Of a stretch of 46,841 nt of DNA, positions 8,910 to 20,000 are shown piece by piece. Positions within the stretch are counted from its first letter, which is position 1, and each line of letters starts with the position of its first letter. The stretch is taken from positions 1 to 46,841 of IMG/VR virus record IMGVR_UViG_3300030339_000865; one strand, written 5' to 3'. The notes under the pieces were generated by a model. The model was not told where the DNA came from, ran no database searches, and was given only the letters and a program-made list of their open reading frames with translations. Both the position numbers and the translations under genes were made by a program. The DNA is from a virus.

Positions 8910-11900
8910 ATGGAAAATACTAAAGATACCAATGATTGGGTAGTAGCCAATTTATCATTACCAGGAGCCCCAATAGAAGAATTTAAACAGAATAATATAA
9001 CTCCAGAAAATACAACTTTAAAAGACAAAGATTTTTATAAGGGAACTAAAACTATACAAGAAAACTTTACTAATCCTGAGAATGGAAAATTTGATGAAGA
9101 TAAATATGATCAATTCTATAATTCTATGTTATATACTTATAATGAGTATGCTAAACAGGATACTTTAGAAAAAACAGGTAAAGATTTTGAGTATGCTCCC
9201 TTTGATATATTTGCTCCTCAGAATGCTAAGAGAGTACAGGATTTATATAAAATTGAAAAAGTAAGAAATCCTTTTAAAACTAAAGTTGGTATCGAGGATT
9301 TTAATTATAGAAGTAAACCAGAATTATCTTTAGAGGAAATTGCACAAGATAATACTGTAAGAGATCATCTTACAGGAAAAGCTCTTGATTGGACACCTAA
9401 TGATGATAGTGCTACAGGAATTTTTGATTTCTTAAAAAGGCCTACTTTAGTAGTTGGACAATATGATGAAGACGGTGAACACTATGATGAATTTGAAGGA
9501 AGAAAAATAAAACATAAAAAAGGTGATTATAAACTAGATGAAGAAGGTAAACCATTTTTTGAGACACTTGGAGATAGAGAAGTTTATAATAGAGAAGTAT
9601 TAAATTGGTCAGATACTCTTACTAAAGAAGGCACTTGGTTAAACAAGTATGATTTTATGGATTCAGATGGTTTGGATAAATCTCATATTGGAGCTGTTAT
9701 GAAAATGGCTTCAAAAGTAGCTCCTTTATTTATACCGGGAGTCGGAGAAGTTTATGCAGCCGGAATTCTGGGTGTAGATCTTATGAATGTAATTCCTATA
9801 TTATTAAAAGCAGGAATTGGTTCTATTATTGGAGATGCTGATACAGATAAAAGTTACTGGAAAACATTAAGTAAAGTACAAGGAGTTGGTAAAGTCCTCT
9901 CTGCTAATTCAGTATCAGATTATGCTAAAAGCAGTACATTTTCATTTGAGAATGTGAGTTCTATGTTGGGTGATGTATTTACTCAATTATATACACAGAG
10001 AGCTATAGCCTCCATTCCTAAATACATAGGAATGAATAAAGCAAGTGTTGCACCATTAACTAAAGTTGCTGAAAATTTTGATGATGCTACAATAGCAAAA
10101 ATTTTTGAAGGTTCTTTAACAACAGGTGAACGTCATATGATACTTGAAAAAGTACCAGAAGCGGCTAATTATATTGATAGGGCTATTAAATCTGCAAAAT
10201 TGTCAAGAGCTTTAGCTACTACATATATGTCAGCTACTTCAGCTGCTGGTGTGGCAGATCAAGCAAAAGCTATTGGATTAGATGAGAGAGATACTGGTCT
10301 TTTATATTTAGGAACTTCTTTAGGTTTCTTTGGTATGATGACTTCACTTCCTATTGGAGAATGGGCTTTAAAAGGAATAGGTCTTGAAGAAACTGGTGTT
10401 CTGGTAAATAGAGGAATTAAAGATGCTGCTCAGCCTTTTATTGAAGATCTAAAAAGATTGGGTGCTACTGTCGCTAAAACTCCAAGAGATTATCAAGGAA
10501 TTTTTAAAATTGGAAAAAGTATTGGACAAGCAGTAGGTAAAAAATTAAGCCATGTAGATGGTTATATAGGAGCTATGGCTTCAGAAGGTACGGAAGAAGT
10601 GACTGAACAAGTCATGCAAGATTCTATCACAAATATATACAATGGATTGTCTTCTTTAGGATTGACTTCTTCTAAGGATCCTAATAAACAATTTAGTTAC
10701 GGAAGTGCTTCTGATATAGCAGCAAATTATGCCATGAATTTCTTCGGTGGTGTAGCTGGTGGAGCTATGTTTAGATTTCATGATCAAATGTCTAATTTAG
10801 GTAGAGAAAATGATGAGTCTACAAAAGATATATACTGGTTAATTAGAAATGGATATAAAGATAAATTAGATGCTGCTACTAGTAAATTAATGGAGAAAGG
10901 CTATTTTGGTAGTACTACTTTAACAGCAGAACAAGTAGATATTGATTTACCAGGAGCTGGTAGAAAAACTGTAATGAGACCTAAGGGAGCTAATGATTTA
11001 TCTCAAAATGAAGTAATTGGTAAAACCCTGTTAGGTTTATTTAATAATGTACAAAATCAAATATTTCAAGAAGGAGTAAAATCAGATAGTGAATTGACTA
11101 GAATACTGGATACTAGATATGATTTAGTAGTAAAGGATTTAAAAGTAAATAGTTCTCTGTATGAAGATCATACGAATTTAGTAAATGATATATTAGGTTT
11201 AAACAATGATATTGCTAAAGCTCTAGCAGTTCCTACAGAAGTAGGGGCTTCAGATGCATCAGTTTTGGCTACCGCTGAAGCTGTTAAAGCTATGCAAGTA
11301 AAGCTTGGAGAAAAGAGAGAGGCTTTAAGACTAATTACTTCTGGCGAAGCGTTCCCAGCTTATCAAAGTCAAGCTTTATTTAATATGAGTGAAGTATTGA
11401 ATGGTGCTTTTGGCAACACTTCAGTAGATGATTTGTCGTGGAATAAATATAAAAAACACTATAAATCATTAACAGAGGAAGAGAAAAAAGAGATTGATGA
11501 AGACTATGTAGCTTGGAAAGCCACAAATAAAAAAGATATGCTAAAAGCTGGTTATAAAACTTTTACTTATCTAAATGAAAAATTTTCTCCAGTATTAGCA
11601 GAATTAGCTAAATATGCTGAACAAAGAAAAGGACATTATACTTTAGTTGATGCTTTAGGTACTAAAAATAGATTTAATTTATCAACAAGTACTTTAGATG
11701 AGATTAGTAAAGCTAAAAATTATCTAGGTAAAACTCTCACAGTAAGTGAGGCATTAAATGATGCTATTAATGGAAAGAAGGATGTTAATTCTATTTTAAA
11801 AGCAGTAGATGATATCATGAATTTTGTTAGTAACCCTAGTATTGATAAATTTGATCAAAATTTCACTAGTGAGATGAGGGGTGTATTTGATTCTCTAACT

Positions 11901-14900
11901 TTAAATGATATGATTGGAGAAAATGCTTCTTTATTTGATACATTAGCAGATGATAATTATTTTAATGAAGAAGGATTGCCTGGAACTTCTTATGATATGA
12001 TGTCTATAGATGACCTATTAAATGAGAACCTTACAAGTGTATTTGCTAAATTAGAGGAGGCAAAATTGCATAATAAAGATAATAAAGGGGCTTTAGATAC
12101 GATCACTAAAATCTCATCTTATATACTAAGTAATCCTAATGTTAATTTAATCAATAATAAAAAAGTAGAATTTGAACAATTGACTAATGGTAGAACTATT
12201 AATACTTTAAATGAACTTTTAGATAAATTTGATTTTTTACAGAATGGCACAAAATCTACTATAACACAATTACTTACAAATGAATTTGATGCTTTAGGTA
12301 AAGTAAATGATATTACTGATTATCAAATTTATAATCCTAATACCATAGAGAATCTTGAAAATGCTAAAGTTTTATTGGAACGTTTACAAGCATTAGTAAT
12401 TGCTTCTACAGAATACAATTATAAAAAACATGGTATTTCTGGTTATAATACAGTACTCAACAACACTTTTCCAGATATGGAATTAGGAGTAATTACCCAA
12501 GAACAAGCTACACCATTACTTAAAGAAATTCAACAAGTTAATGCGAAAATTGAGTTATTTTTAACATTATCTTCTTTTAATAGAGAGAGTAAAATAAAAA
12601 ATAACATTGCTGCAGGAGTAAACATGGAGACTGTTTTCTTTGGACATTTACAAGACGGTCCTTTTAGAGATTATCTAAATAATATTAGAATTGAAGATGA
12701 GGATTTTGTTACAGAAGATATGTCTAGATCCATAGAGGATGCTAAAGTAATGAAAAAAGCTTCTGAAATTAAGACTAGTCAAGAAGGTTCATTACCTTCT
12801 TCTAATGAAGAAGTATTTCAATTTGAATCAGAACGATTAAAAATCAATAAATTATTTTTTGAGAGAGTTAGGGAACTTACTAATAAATATGGCGAAGATA
12901 AAATACATGAAAAATTATTTAATAATCCCGCAATTAAAGCTTTATTTCCTATAGATCAAATGAGTCAAGCTACTCCTACTAATTTTAATAGTACAACTAC
13001 TCATGTTCAACCATTGGATTTATTCATATGGTGGAATACCATGATTACAGTAGATCCTGCTAAATTTTATGCAGAATTAAGAGGAAATGAAACAGAACCT
13101 GGTAAATATGATGGTTTAGAAACTAGTAAGTTTGTACCATTCTATGCACAAGAATATGCTGCTAAAATTATATTAAGTGCTCTGGATAATCAAAGTTGGA
13201 TTAACAAATCTCTTAATTATTTAGGAGGAGTTGATATAGATGGTGCTCCTATAACTGGAACATTCATGGAAAAATTACATGAAACTTTTAAAAATTTTAT
13301 ATTAGTTGATGGTGTTCCCGGAGCTGGTAAATCTTCTGCTGTAGGTTATACTGTAGCTAAGATATTAAAAAGAAGAGGAAGTGCTTTCTGGACAGCTGGT
13401 GCTTATGATACACAAGCTAAACAATTAGAAGAATTATTGGAGAATCCTGATGGAAATGTGTCTTTTGATAAAACTAAATTATTAGCACAATTTTTTAGTC
13501 CAGAAGCTATTATAGAAATAAATAATTCTAATACAACTTGTTTAAAAGCAAAAACTACAATAGAAATAGATGCTGCATTAGCTGGGAATAAATTAATGTC
13601 AGTTAATAGAGTTATTGTAAAACAAGCTGGCAGAGAATATGATAAAATTAAATTAGGAGAAATCAAATCTGAAGCATTTTTAGATGTAAATAAAAGTAAA
13701 TTACCTGCTGCTATCTTTATAGATGAAATTACACATTTTTCTATGATTGAACTGGAAGCATTAAGACAAGCATTTATACGTTTAGGAAATTCTGCTCCTT
13801 TAATAATAGGATTAGGAGATTCATTACAAAATGGATTTAGAATTGTAACAGAAGATCATAATATAAATATGTTTCGTACTTGGAATACTCCTAAATTATC
13901 AGCATCTCTTAGAACTTCTAATGATATAAAAAATCATAATCTTATAAATATAAGAGCCAGATACGGACTCATTACTAATGAGTATAATAAAGTTTATAAT
14001 GAACAAAGTCTAGAATATGCAGCTGTTAAAGCTAACATACAAAGTTTACATAATCCAGATGATGAATCTACTTGGTTTAAACTGGGTTATCACGTTAATG
14101 CTGATAATAATATTTTTGGAGAAAAAGTATCAACTAGTAATGATGCTTCTAAAGATTTAATTAATCTTTTAAACACAACTACAGAAACTATTGGTTATAT
14201 TACTGATAATAACACTTCTAGTAATGAAATTTTAAACGGATTAACGCCATCTCAAAAAAGCAGACTTGATATAAAAGATGTTAATACTGTACAAGGACTT
14301 GAATATGATCACGTTATAATTGATGTGAATTGGAATGAACTCTCAAAAGATTCTCATTTTAGTCCCCTAAATTTTATTTCGAATATATACACATTAACTA
14401 CTAGATCTAAAGTTGGAAGTGTTATAGTAGATAGGGGATTTAGTAATAATGATTATTTAGTAGTTAAATCTCAAAAACTTAACCAAGTAATTGATGTTAA
14501 ATTGGATCCTAAATTATTAACAAAATATAAAGAAGAGAGAGTAGCAAATATTTCTAAATTAGCTAATATCTATGATGCACCAATTGATCCTGGGGTATCT
14601 ACAAAACCTGTGGCTACTTATACTGAACCTCCTTTATTACCTGTATCTGTTACTGAAAGTTTTGCCTCTGAAATTCTAAGACAGGATGAAGAAGCTTTAG
14701 CAGCAGAAGCTGGTAATAAAACTGATAATAGACAAGAAATTGCTTTAAATCTTGCACAGAAAAATACTCATTTAATGACTTATCCTTATTATGAGAGAAT
14801 AGGAGTTCCTGGAGAAGATGCATTGATATTTGGTTTAGAAGCTGATGAAAAACCTGATTTAAAATTTTTAATGGATATTAAAAATGCAGTATTTTATGGA

Positions 14901-17072
14901 GCAGGAAAAGAAAAAATATTAGAAATTTTAAATAATAAAGGAATTGATAATATTGATAAATTAAATGTTGTAGTTAGAGCTTCAAGATACAATCCTAATA
15001 CTGATGTAGACAACTCATTATTACGTACAGGAAAGAGGGATCCTGATAAAGAACTAACTAATAAAGATGCATTTGTTAGAACTGCTCTTAGAATCGAACG
15101 TTCTGATAATACTGGTAAATTAAAACCTATTTATATTACATTAGGAGTATTTGCTTCAGCTAAAAGTACTTCAAAATATGATTATAAAAATAAAACAGAT
15201 TTATCCAAAACTCTTAAAACATTTTTAGACAAAGTAGAAATAGGTTTAAAAACAGCCCCTAGTATTGATTTAAGTATTGATCATTCAAACCCTTTTGAGT
15301 TATTAAAGTATACTACTAACATACAGTTAGATTATCTAGATAAACCAATTAGTTTTAAAGATTTTAAATCAGACTTAGACAGAACAGCTGTTATTTCTCC
15401 TATTTATATTTTCACAGGACATAATAGTTCTGTAGCAGGAAGTCCTTCTCAAAATCAACGTTTGAATGAGTGGATAAAAAAAGGAAATAACTCAGCTAAA
15501 GAAAGATCATTAGCAGGAAGAGCAGTAACATTTGTTTCTTTTGACAATAAATTAAAAGCTAGTGAACTGGCTGATAAATTTGCAGAAGAAATTATGACTA
15601 ATAGTTCTAATCCTAGAGTTAAAGCAGTAATGCTAAATTCTACTGGAACAGATCCTAAAGTATGGTTTGAAAATGCTTGGAATACATTAGCTGATGCTAA
15701 AAAAGCAAAGGTAGAGAGAGTAGCTATGGGGACATTAGCTTCTCAACATATGGCTACTTTTATGGCAAGTACTATTAAGATGATGGCTGAATCTCCTAAG
15801 TATACTGGAAAAACTATTGGCATCAAAAATATTGCTAAAGCTATAATTGAACGTTTAGGGCCAGGTGAGAAAAACATGAATATTCTAGAAATAGATAGGA
15901 ATGAAGCAGAAGCTTTTAGATGTAAAGTTAAAGCTTATACTGACGATAAAATTAAAAATCCAGAAGAATATTTAGCTTCAGCTACTGCTGGATTCTTAAA
16001 ATTAAAACCTAATCAAAGAATATCTGCTTTTAATTTTAACCATACTTATAGACTTTTAGTCGGAATGGGTATTGCTATGAATGGAGGTATTCATGCAGAA
16101 AGTGCTGATGTGAAACATTATTTTGAACCTATTTCTAAATACACAACAGAATATGGAGATTTCTTAGAAGAATTTTATGGGTTACTTAGAAAAGAATTTA
16201 AATATGGAATATTTTCTCATCCTTCTTATAATATTAGAGGAAAACGTGCTAATCCAGATTATGCACAATTAGTGGAAAATGAAGAAGATGATTTTGAAGT
16301 AACAGCGAGAGCTACACTTCCTAACTCTTTATTAGATTTAAAACTAATAATGACTGGTCCAGAAGCACTTAGTAAAGAGCAAATAGAGAAAACTAGTAAC
16401 TTAAATAGTATTGCTGATTATATAAGTTTAAAACAAAATACTATTTCCACATATGTCATAGATGATTTTATTAGAGGATCTGATATGTTTAGTAAACAAT
16501 TTGAGGATGGAAAAGAAACATCACTCTCAGCTGTTATGTCTAATATAGATGCTCTATATGATACATTATCAAAATCTGTATATACTACAGAACGTATGTA
16601 TGAGGGTATACGTAATTTACAATGGACTAATACTGAGGTCTCTAAAGAAGATGCTGTTAATCTAGAGAATAAAATTGAGAATAAGGGCAATGGTTCTTTT
16701 GTAATTACAGGAAATAATGGTAAATTTGACTTCGAAATAAAATATAATATGAATGAAACAATCGAAGAAAATAAAATGAAAATATCAACTAATGAAAGAC
16801 CTATTCCTTTAGAAGAAGTTAGTGCACTTATACAAAAAACTACTGATTTAGTAAATAAATTTAAAATGCAATATTCAGATATTATTCCTGAAGATATATT
16901 TGCAAGTGTACTAAATGCTTTATCAACAGGAACAAGAGAAATAGCACCAGGAAGTGCGATGCAGATGGCATTTGCACAATTATCTGCACAAGCTCTTACA
17001 TTGGGTGATGAAGCATTACTAAAAACTTTACATGATTACACTAATACAAAAGACATCAATACTTGTAACTAA
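8910..17072 (+). CDS. Giant virion protein P1 with embedded SF1 helicase domain (2720 aa)
   Basis: Residues about 265-305, 460-485 and 615-630 are hydrophobic and may insert in membrane. The middle is helical and polar. Residues about 1455-1840 hold a complete superfamily 1 helicase set: Walker A GVPGAGKSS (K1474), Walker B IFIDEITHF (D1605, E1606), motif III IIGLGDSLQNGF, motif IV ASLRTSNDIK, motif V NTVQGLEYDHVIID (Q1795, G1796) and motif VI LTTRSK (R1832). The C-terminal 880 residues match nothing I recognise. Only about three cysteines are present, the last being the penultimate residue. The stop overlaps the next start (TAATG). Placement directly before the virion RNA polymerase suggests a packaged motor or unwinding partner for early transcription or DNA entry; that is inference. 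Confidence 0.8.
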   Translation: MENTKDTNDWVVANLSLPGAPIEEFKQNNITPENTTLKDKDFYKGTKTIQENFTNPENGKFDEDKYDQFYNSMLYTYNEYAKQDTLEKTGKDFEYAPFDIFAPQNAKRVQDLYKIEKVRNPFKTKVGIEDFNYRSKPELSLEEIAQDNTVRDHLTGKALDWTPNDDSATGIFDFLKRPTLVVGQYDEDGEHYDEFEGRKIKHKKGDYKLDEEGKPFFETLGDREVYNREVLNWSDTLTKEGTWLNKYDFMDSDGLDKSHIGAVMKMASKVAPLFIPGVGEVYAAGILGVDLMNVIPILLKAGIGSIIGDADTDKSYWKTLSKVQGVGKVLSANSVSDYAKSSTFSFENVSSMLGDVFTQLYTQRAIASIPKYIGMNKASVAPLTKVAENFDDATIAKIFEGSLTTGERHMILEKVPEAANYIDRAIKSAKLSRALATTYMSATSAAGVADQAKAIGLDERDTGLLYLGTSLGFFGMMTSLPIGEWALKGIGLEETGVLVNRGIKDAAQPFIEDLKRLGATVAKTPRDYQGIFKIGKSIGQAVGKKLSHVDGYIGAMASEGTEEVTEQVMQDSITNIYNGLSSLGLTSSKDPNKQFSYGSASDIAANYAMNFFGGVAGGAMFRFHDQMSNLGRENDESTKDIYWLIRNGYKDKLDAATSKLMEKGYFGSTTLTAEQVDIDLPGAGRKTVMRPKGANDLSQNEVIGKTLLGLFNNVQNQIFQEGVKSDSELTRILDTRYDLVVKDLKVNSSLYEDHTNLVNDILGLNNDIAKALAVPTEVGASDASVLATAEAVKAMQVKLGEKREALRLITSGEAFPAYQSQALFNMSEVLNGAFGNTSVDDLSWNKYKKHYKSLTEEEKKEIDEDYVAWKATNKKDMLKAGYKTFTYLNEKFSPVLAELAKYAEQRKGHYTLVDALGTKNRFNLSTSTLDEISKAKNYLGKTLTVSEALNDAINGKKDVNSILKAVDDIMNFVSNPSIDKFDQNFTSEMRGVFDSLTLNDMIGENASLFDTLADDNYFNEEGLPGTSYDMMSIDDLLNENLTSVFAKLEEAKLHNKDNKGALDTITKISSYILSNPNVNLINNKKVEFEQLTNGRTINTLNELLDKFDFLQNGTKSTITQLLTNEFDALGKVNDITDYQIYNPNTIENLENAKVLLERLQALVIASTEYNYKKHGISGYNTVLNNTFPDMELGVITQEQATPLLKEIQQVNAKIELFLTLSSFNRESKIKNNIAAGVNMETVFFGHLQDGPFRDYLNNIRIEDEDFVTEDMSRSIEDAKVMKKASEIKTSQEGSLPSSNEEVFQFESERLKINKLFFERVRELTNKYGEDKIHEKLFNNPAIKALFPIDQMSQATPTNFNSTTTHVQPLDLFIWWNTMITVDPAKFYAELRGNETEPGKYDGLETSKFVPFYAQEYAAKIILSALDNQSWINKSLNYLGGVDIDGAPITGTFMEKLHETFKNFILVDGVPGAGKSSAVGYTVAKILKRRGSAFWTAGAYDTQAKQLEELLENPDGNVSFDKTKLLAQFFSPEAIIEINNSNTTCLKAKTTIEIDAALAGNKLMSVNRVIVKQAGREYDKIKLGEIKSEAFLDVNKSKLPAAIFIDEITHFSMIELEALRQAFIRLGNSAPLIIGLGDSLQNGFRIVTEDHNINMFRTWNTPKLSASLRTSNDIKNHNLINIRARYGLITNEYNKVYNEQSLEYAAVKANIQSLHNPDDESTWFKLGYHVNADNNIFGEKVSTSNDASKDLINLLNTTTETIGYITDNNTSSNEILNGLTPSQKSRLDIKDVNTVQGLEYDHVIIDVNWNELSKDSHFSPLNFISNIYTLTTRSKVGSVIVDRGFSNNDYLVVKSQKLNQVIDVKLDPKLLTKYKEERVANISKLANIYDAPIDPGVSTKPVATYTEPPLLPVSVTESFASEILRQDEEALAAEAGNKTDNRQEIALNLAQKNTHLMTYPYYERIGVPGEDALIFGLEADEKPDLKFLMDIKNAVFYGAGKEKILEILNNKGIDNIDKLNVVVRASRYNPNTDVDNSLLRTGKRDPDKELTNKDAFVRTALRIERSDNTGKLKPIYITLGVFASAKSTSKYDYKNKTDLSKTLKTFLDKVEIGLKTAPSIDLSIDHSNPFELLKYTTNIQLDYLDKPISFKDFKSDLDRTAVISPIYIFTGHNSSVAGSPSQNQRLNEWIKKGNNSAKERSLAGRAVTFVSFDNKLKASELADKFAEEIMTNSSNPRVKAVMLNSTGTDPKVWFENAWNTLADAKKAKVERVAMGTLASQHMATFMASTIKMMAESPKYTGKTIGIKNIAKAIIERLGPGEKNMNILEIDRNEAEAFRCKVKAYTDDKIKNPEEYLASATAGFLKLKPNQRISAFNFNHTYRLLVGMGIAMNGGIHAESADVKHYFEPISKYTTEYGDFLEEFYGLLRKEFKYGIFSHPSYNIRGKRANPDYAQLVENEEDDFEVTARATLPNSLLDLKLIMTGPEALSKEQIEKTSNLNSIADYISLKQNTISTYVIDDFIRGSDMFSKQFEDGKETSLSAVMSNIDALYDTLSKSVYTTERMYEGIRNLQWTNTEVSKEDAVNLENKIENKGNGSFVITGNNGKFDFEIKYNMNETIEENKMKISTNERPIPLEEVSALIQKTTDLVNKFKMQYSDIIPEDIFASVLNALSTGTREIAPGSAMQMAFAQLSAQALTLGDEALLKTLHDYTNTKDINTCN

Positions 17073-20000
17073 TGAGAAATAACTGCGGTTTAATATCAAC
17101 AAACGCGTCCATCGAACTGATGGGCGTGTTTAATAATTTTATAAAAACACTCTATAAAAAAGGAGAAAAAGATAACTATGCAAGATTAGAGGATAAAATT
17201 GCAGAATATCTATATGACAAACATAGAAAAGATGACAAAAATAATGCTCTAACTCCTGAGGAAAGTCATTTTATTGAACAACAGTTTATTTTATACACAG
17301 CTGCTGTTAAACCTATTCTAACTAAAAGTAGAGTAGATACTGCATTTGCAAAAAAAATATGGGGAGATGCTACAGTTGTTAAGCCTATAGAATTGTTTCT
17401 TGCAGATGTGCAAAAAGCACTGATTGAGGGAAGTGATACTACATTAACAGAAAAAGTAAAAAATCTATATGAAATTTCTCCAGAAGAAACTACTTTAGTA
17501 CCTGCACCAAAAGTAGATTTAATAGCAACACCTCCTTTAGAAAGTGAAACTAAAATTGAAAAAATTACAAATGTTAGTAACAAAGTTGAATTAAAAGAAG
17601 CATTTGCTAATGCAAATACGGCTTACTTAGCATTAGAAAGACGTGTATCTAATCATATAGTTAGGAATTATCTTATAAATCAAGAAACAAATGTTTATAA
17701 TGCATCTAGTGATGCTGTAGATAAATCAGTTAAAGCAAACAAAGTTAGAATTTATAGAGAATTGCTTAGAAATTTTGCACAAAAAGGTCTGGTCTTTTCT
17801 GAAAATGAAAAAGAATATTATGTAAAAGGTAGAATAAATCCTAATGTAAAAAATGTTCTAGATAGAATTGCAAATCACTACGATAAATTTAATGGTAGTG
17901 GAGTTACTAATGTAATGTTAGAGGAATGGACACAAACTAATTTAGGAGAGATTTCTGATTACATTAATTTTGTAATTATGTCCAATTTTGATAATCTATT
18001 ATTATCATATGGTAAAGGAATATTTAAAATTTCAGATAGTTATTTAAATTCTACTAATGAGAAATACGATGAACCTAAATATGTCTTAGACATTGAGAGT
18101 AATATAAATGACAGTATTTTTCAAACTGGGGAATATAATTTAGCTGATGAACAATCTTCTTTATTTAAGATGTTAATTTCTTCTATGCCTTCTGTAACAT
18201 TTGATAAACAAATTTCTCATGATAAAGAAATTGATTTAAATACTGTTAATACAGTAATGGCTAAGTTATTACATGGTAAATTATTAGAGGGTGCTCCTAG
18301 TTTTGATCCTACTAACAGTATGGAAAGTATAAAATCTTTACTAGAATTTGTAATTAATAATTTTACAGGATCTGGTAAAAAAATAAAAAGTTTTGATAAA
18401 GTAGAAAAAGACACACTTTTATCAGTTTACTTATATTTTTTTAGAAATAATGATGAATTATCTACTAAAAAACCTAAAGTTATTTTAGATGAGGCATTAA
18501 GATCTGCTATACAAGTTGCATATGGAAATGATACAGAAACTGGATTTAAAACTATTCCATCATTCTATCATTTAGCTTCAAATAGCGAAGTAATTTCTGG
18601 GATGGATTACTTTAATGTCATGGTAAGTAACTTTGATAAAACCTACTTAAATGAATATACAGAGTATACTTACGATAAAGAAAGGGGTACTGTAACAGTT
18701 AATAGTCCTACAGAACGTTTAATAAACAGTTCTGAAATTCAATTTACAAATAATTTAAATAATTATATTAATCAAGAATTTGGAGAATCCTATTTAGAGA
18801 GTAAGTATAAAGACATAACCATCGAGGCTTCTGATACTGATAAACCAATAGTTCGTTTTGAATTATCAAAAGGAGTATTTGCTACTGTAAATTTAGCAAA
18901 TGGTAGTATGAGTATGACTGATGGTATTAAAAAGACTGACTCTAAAGAACTTAATTTTAAAATAACAACTGAACAAGAAAATAAATTAGTAGAAATCCTA
19001 AATAAAATCTTACCTCAACTCCAATTAAGAGATGATAAAGGAAATAATTTCTACTATCCAATATTTACTCAAATATTTTCTCCTACTTTAGATGATCATA
19101 CTGAAGCTATTGTGGCTTTAACTAAAGTAGCTGGATATACTGCTTATACTTCTTCTATGGTTAATACTGTAGGTAAACAAGACTTATTGAACACCAAATG
19201 GATAAAAGGATTCGGATCTGATAAATCTCCTTATATTGCAGATGATGAGGAATTTTCTATTGCTCGTATGTTTCCTGGCTATAGTGATATAGCTAAAAAT
19301 ATAGGTAAAGGGCTCTCTATTATTAATGGGGAGACTCATAAAGCAGTTATTAAAGTAGGTAACGTAACTGTTCCTACTATAGGTGAGGTACGTCATTTAT
19401 ATGCACTTCCAAAATGGAGAAACTGGCTGATGAAACAAAATGGTAATAAATTAACAGGTATGCCTATAGCTAGTAATTTATTTATGAGAAATCCAGATTT
19501 TTTAAATGGATTTAAAATCAGAAGTTTTGTGAAGTCTGGAGAAGAAGTAAAACATTCTTCAGAAATGGCTCCTTTAGAAATAGCTACTACTTTTATTATG
19601 CATGATTACATAGCAGCTGCTAATAAATATAATGAGGTATATATTCAATCTACAGTATTTGCTGATAAAAATAGTCATAATAGTGTGATAATAAGATTAA
19701 ATGAAGAAGTTCAAATTCCAGGAATTACTAATAAAATTGCTTTAGGTAATGTTACAGCAACAGAATTAAAACGTGCTGCATATTTAAATAATAATACTTA
19801 TTATAAAGCTATTTCTGAGAAATTAACCTCTACTTATATTCCTGTGTTACAATCTTTATTGCCTGGTGTAACAATCGATAATACATTAAAAGGAGTAAAT
19901 GATGCTATGTCTAAAGTACAAGAACAAGTATTTAGAGATGCTTTTTATAAATTTTATAATGGAAAAGAATACATCATAGAAGATTTAGGTATAGAAAAGA

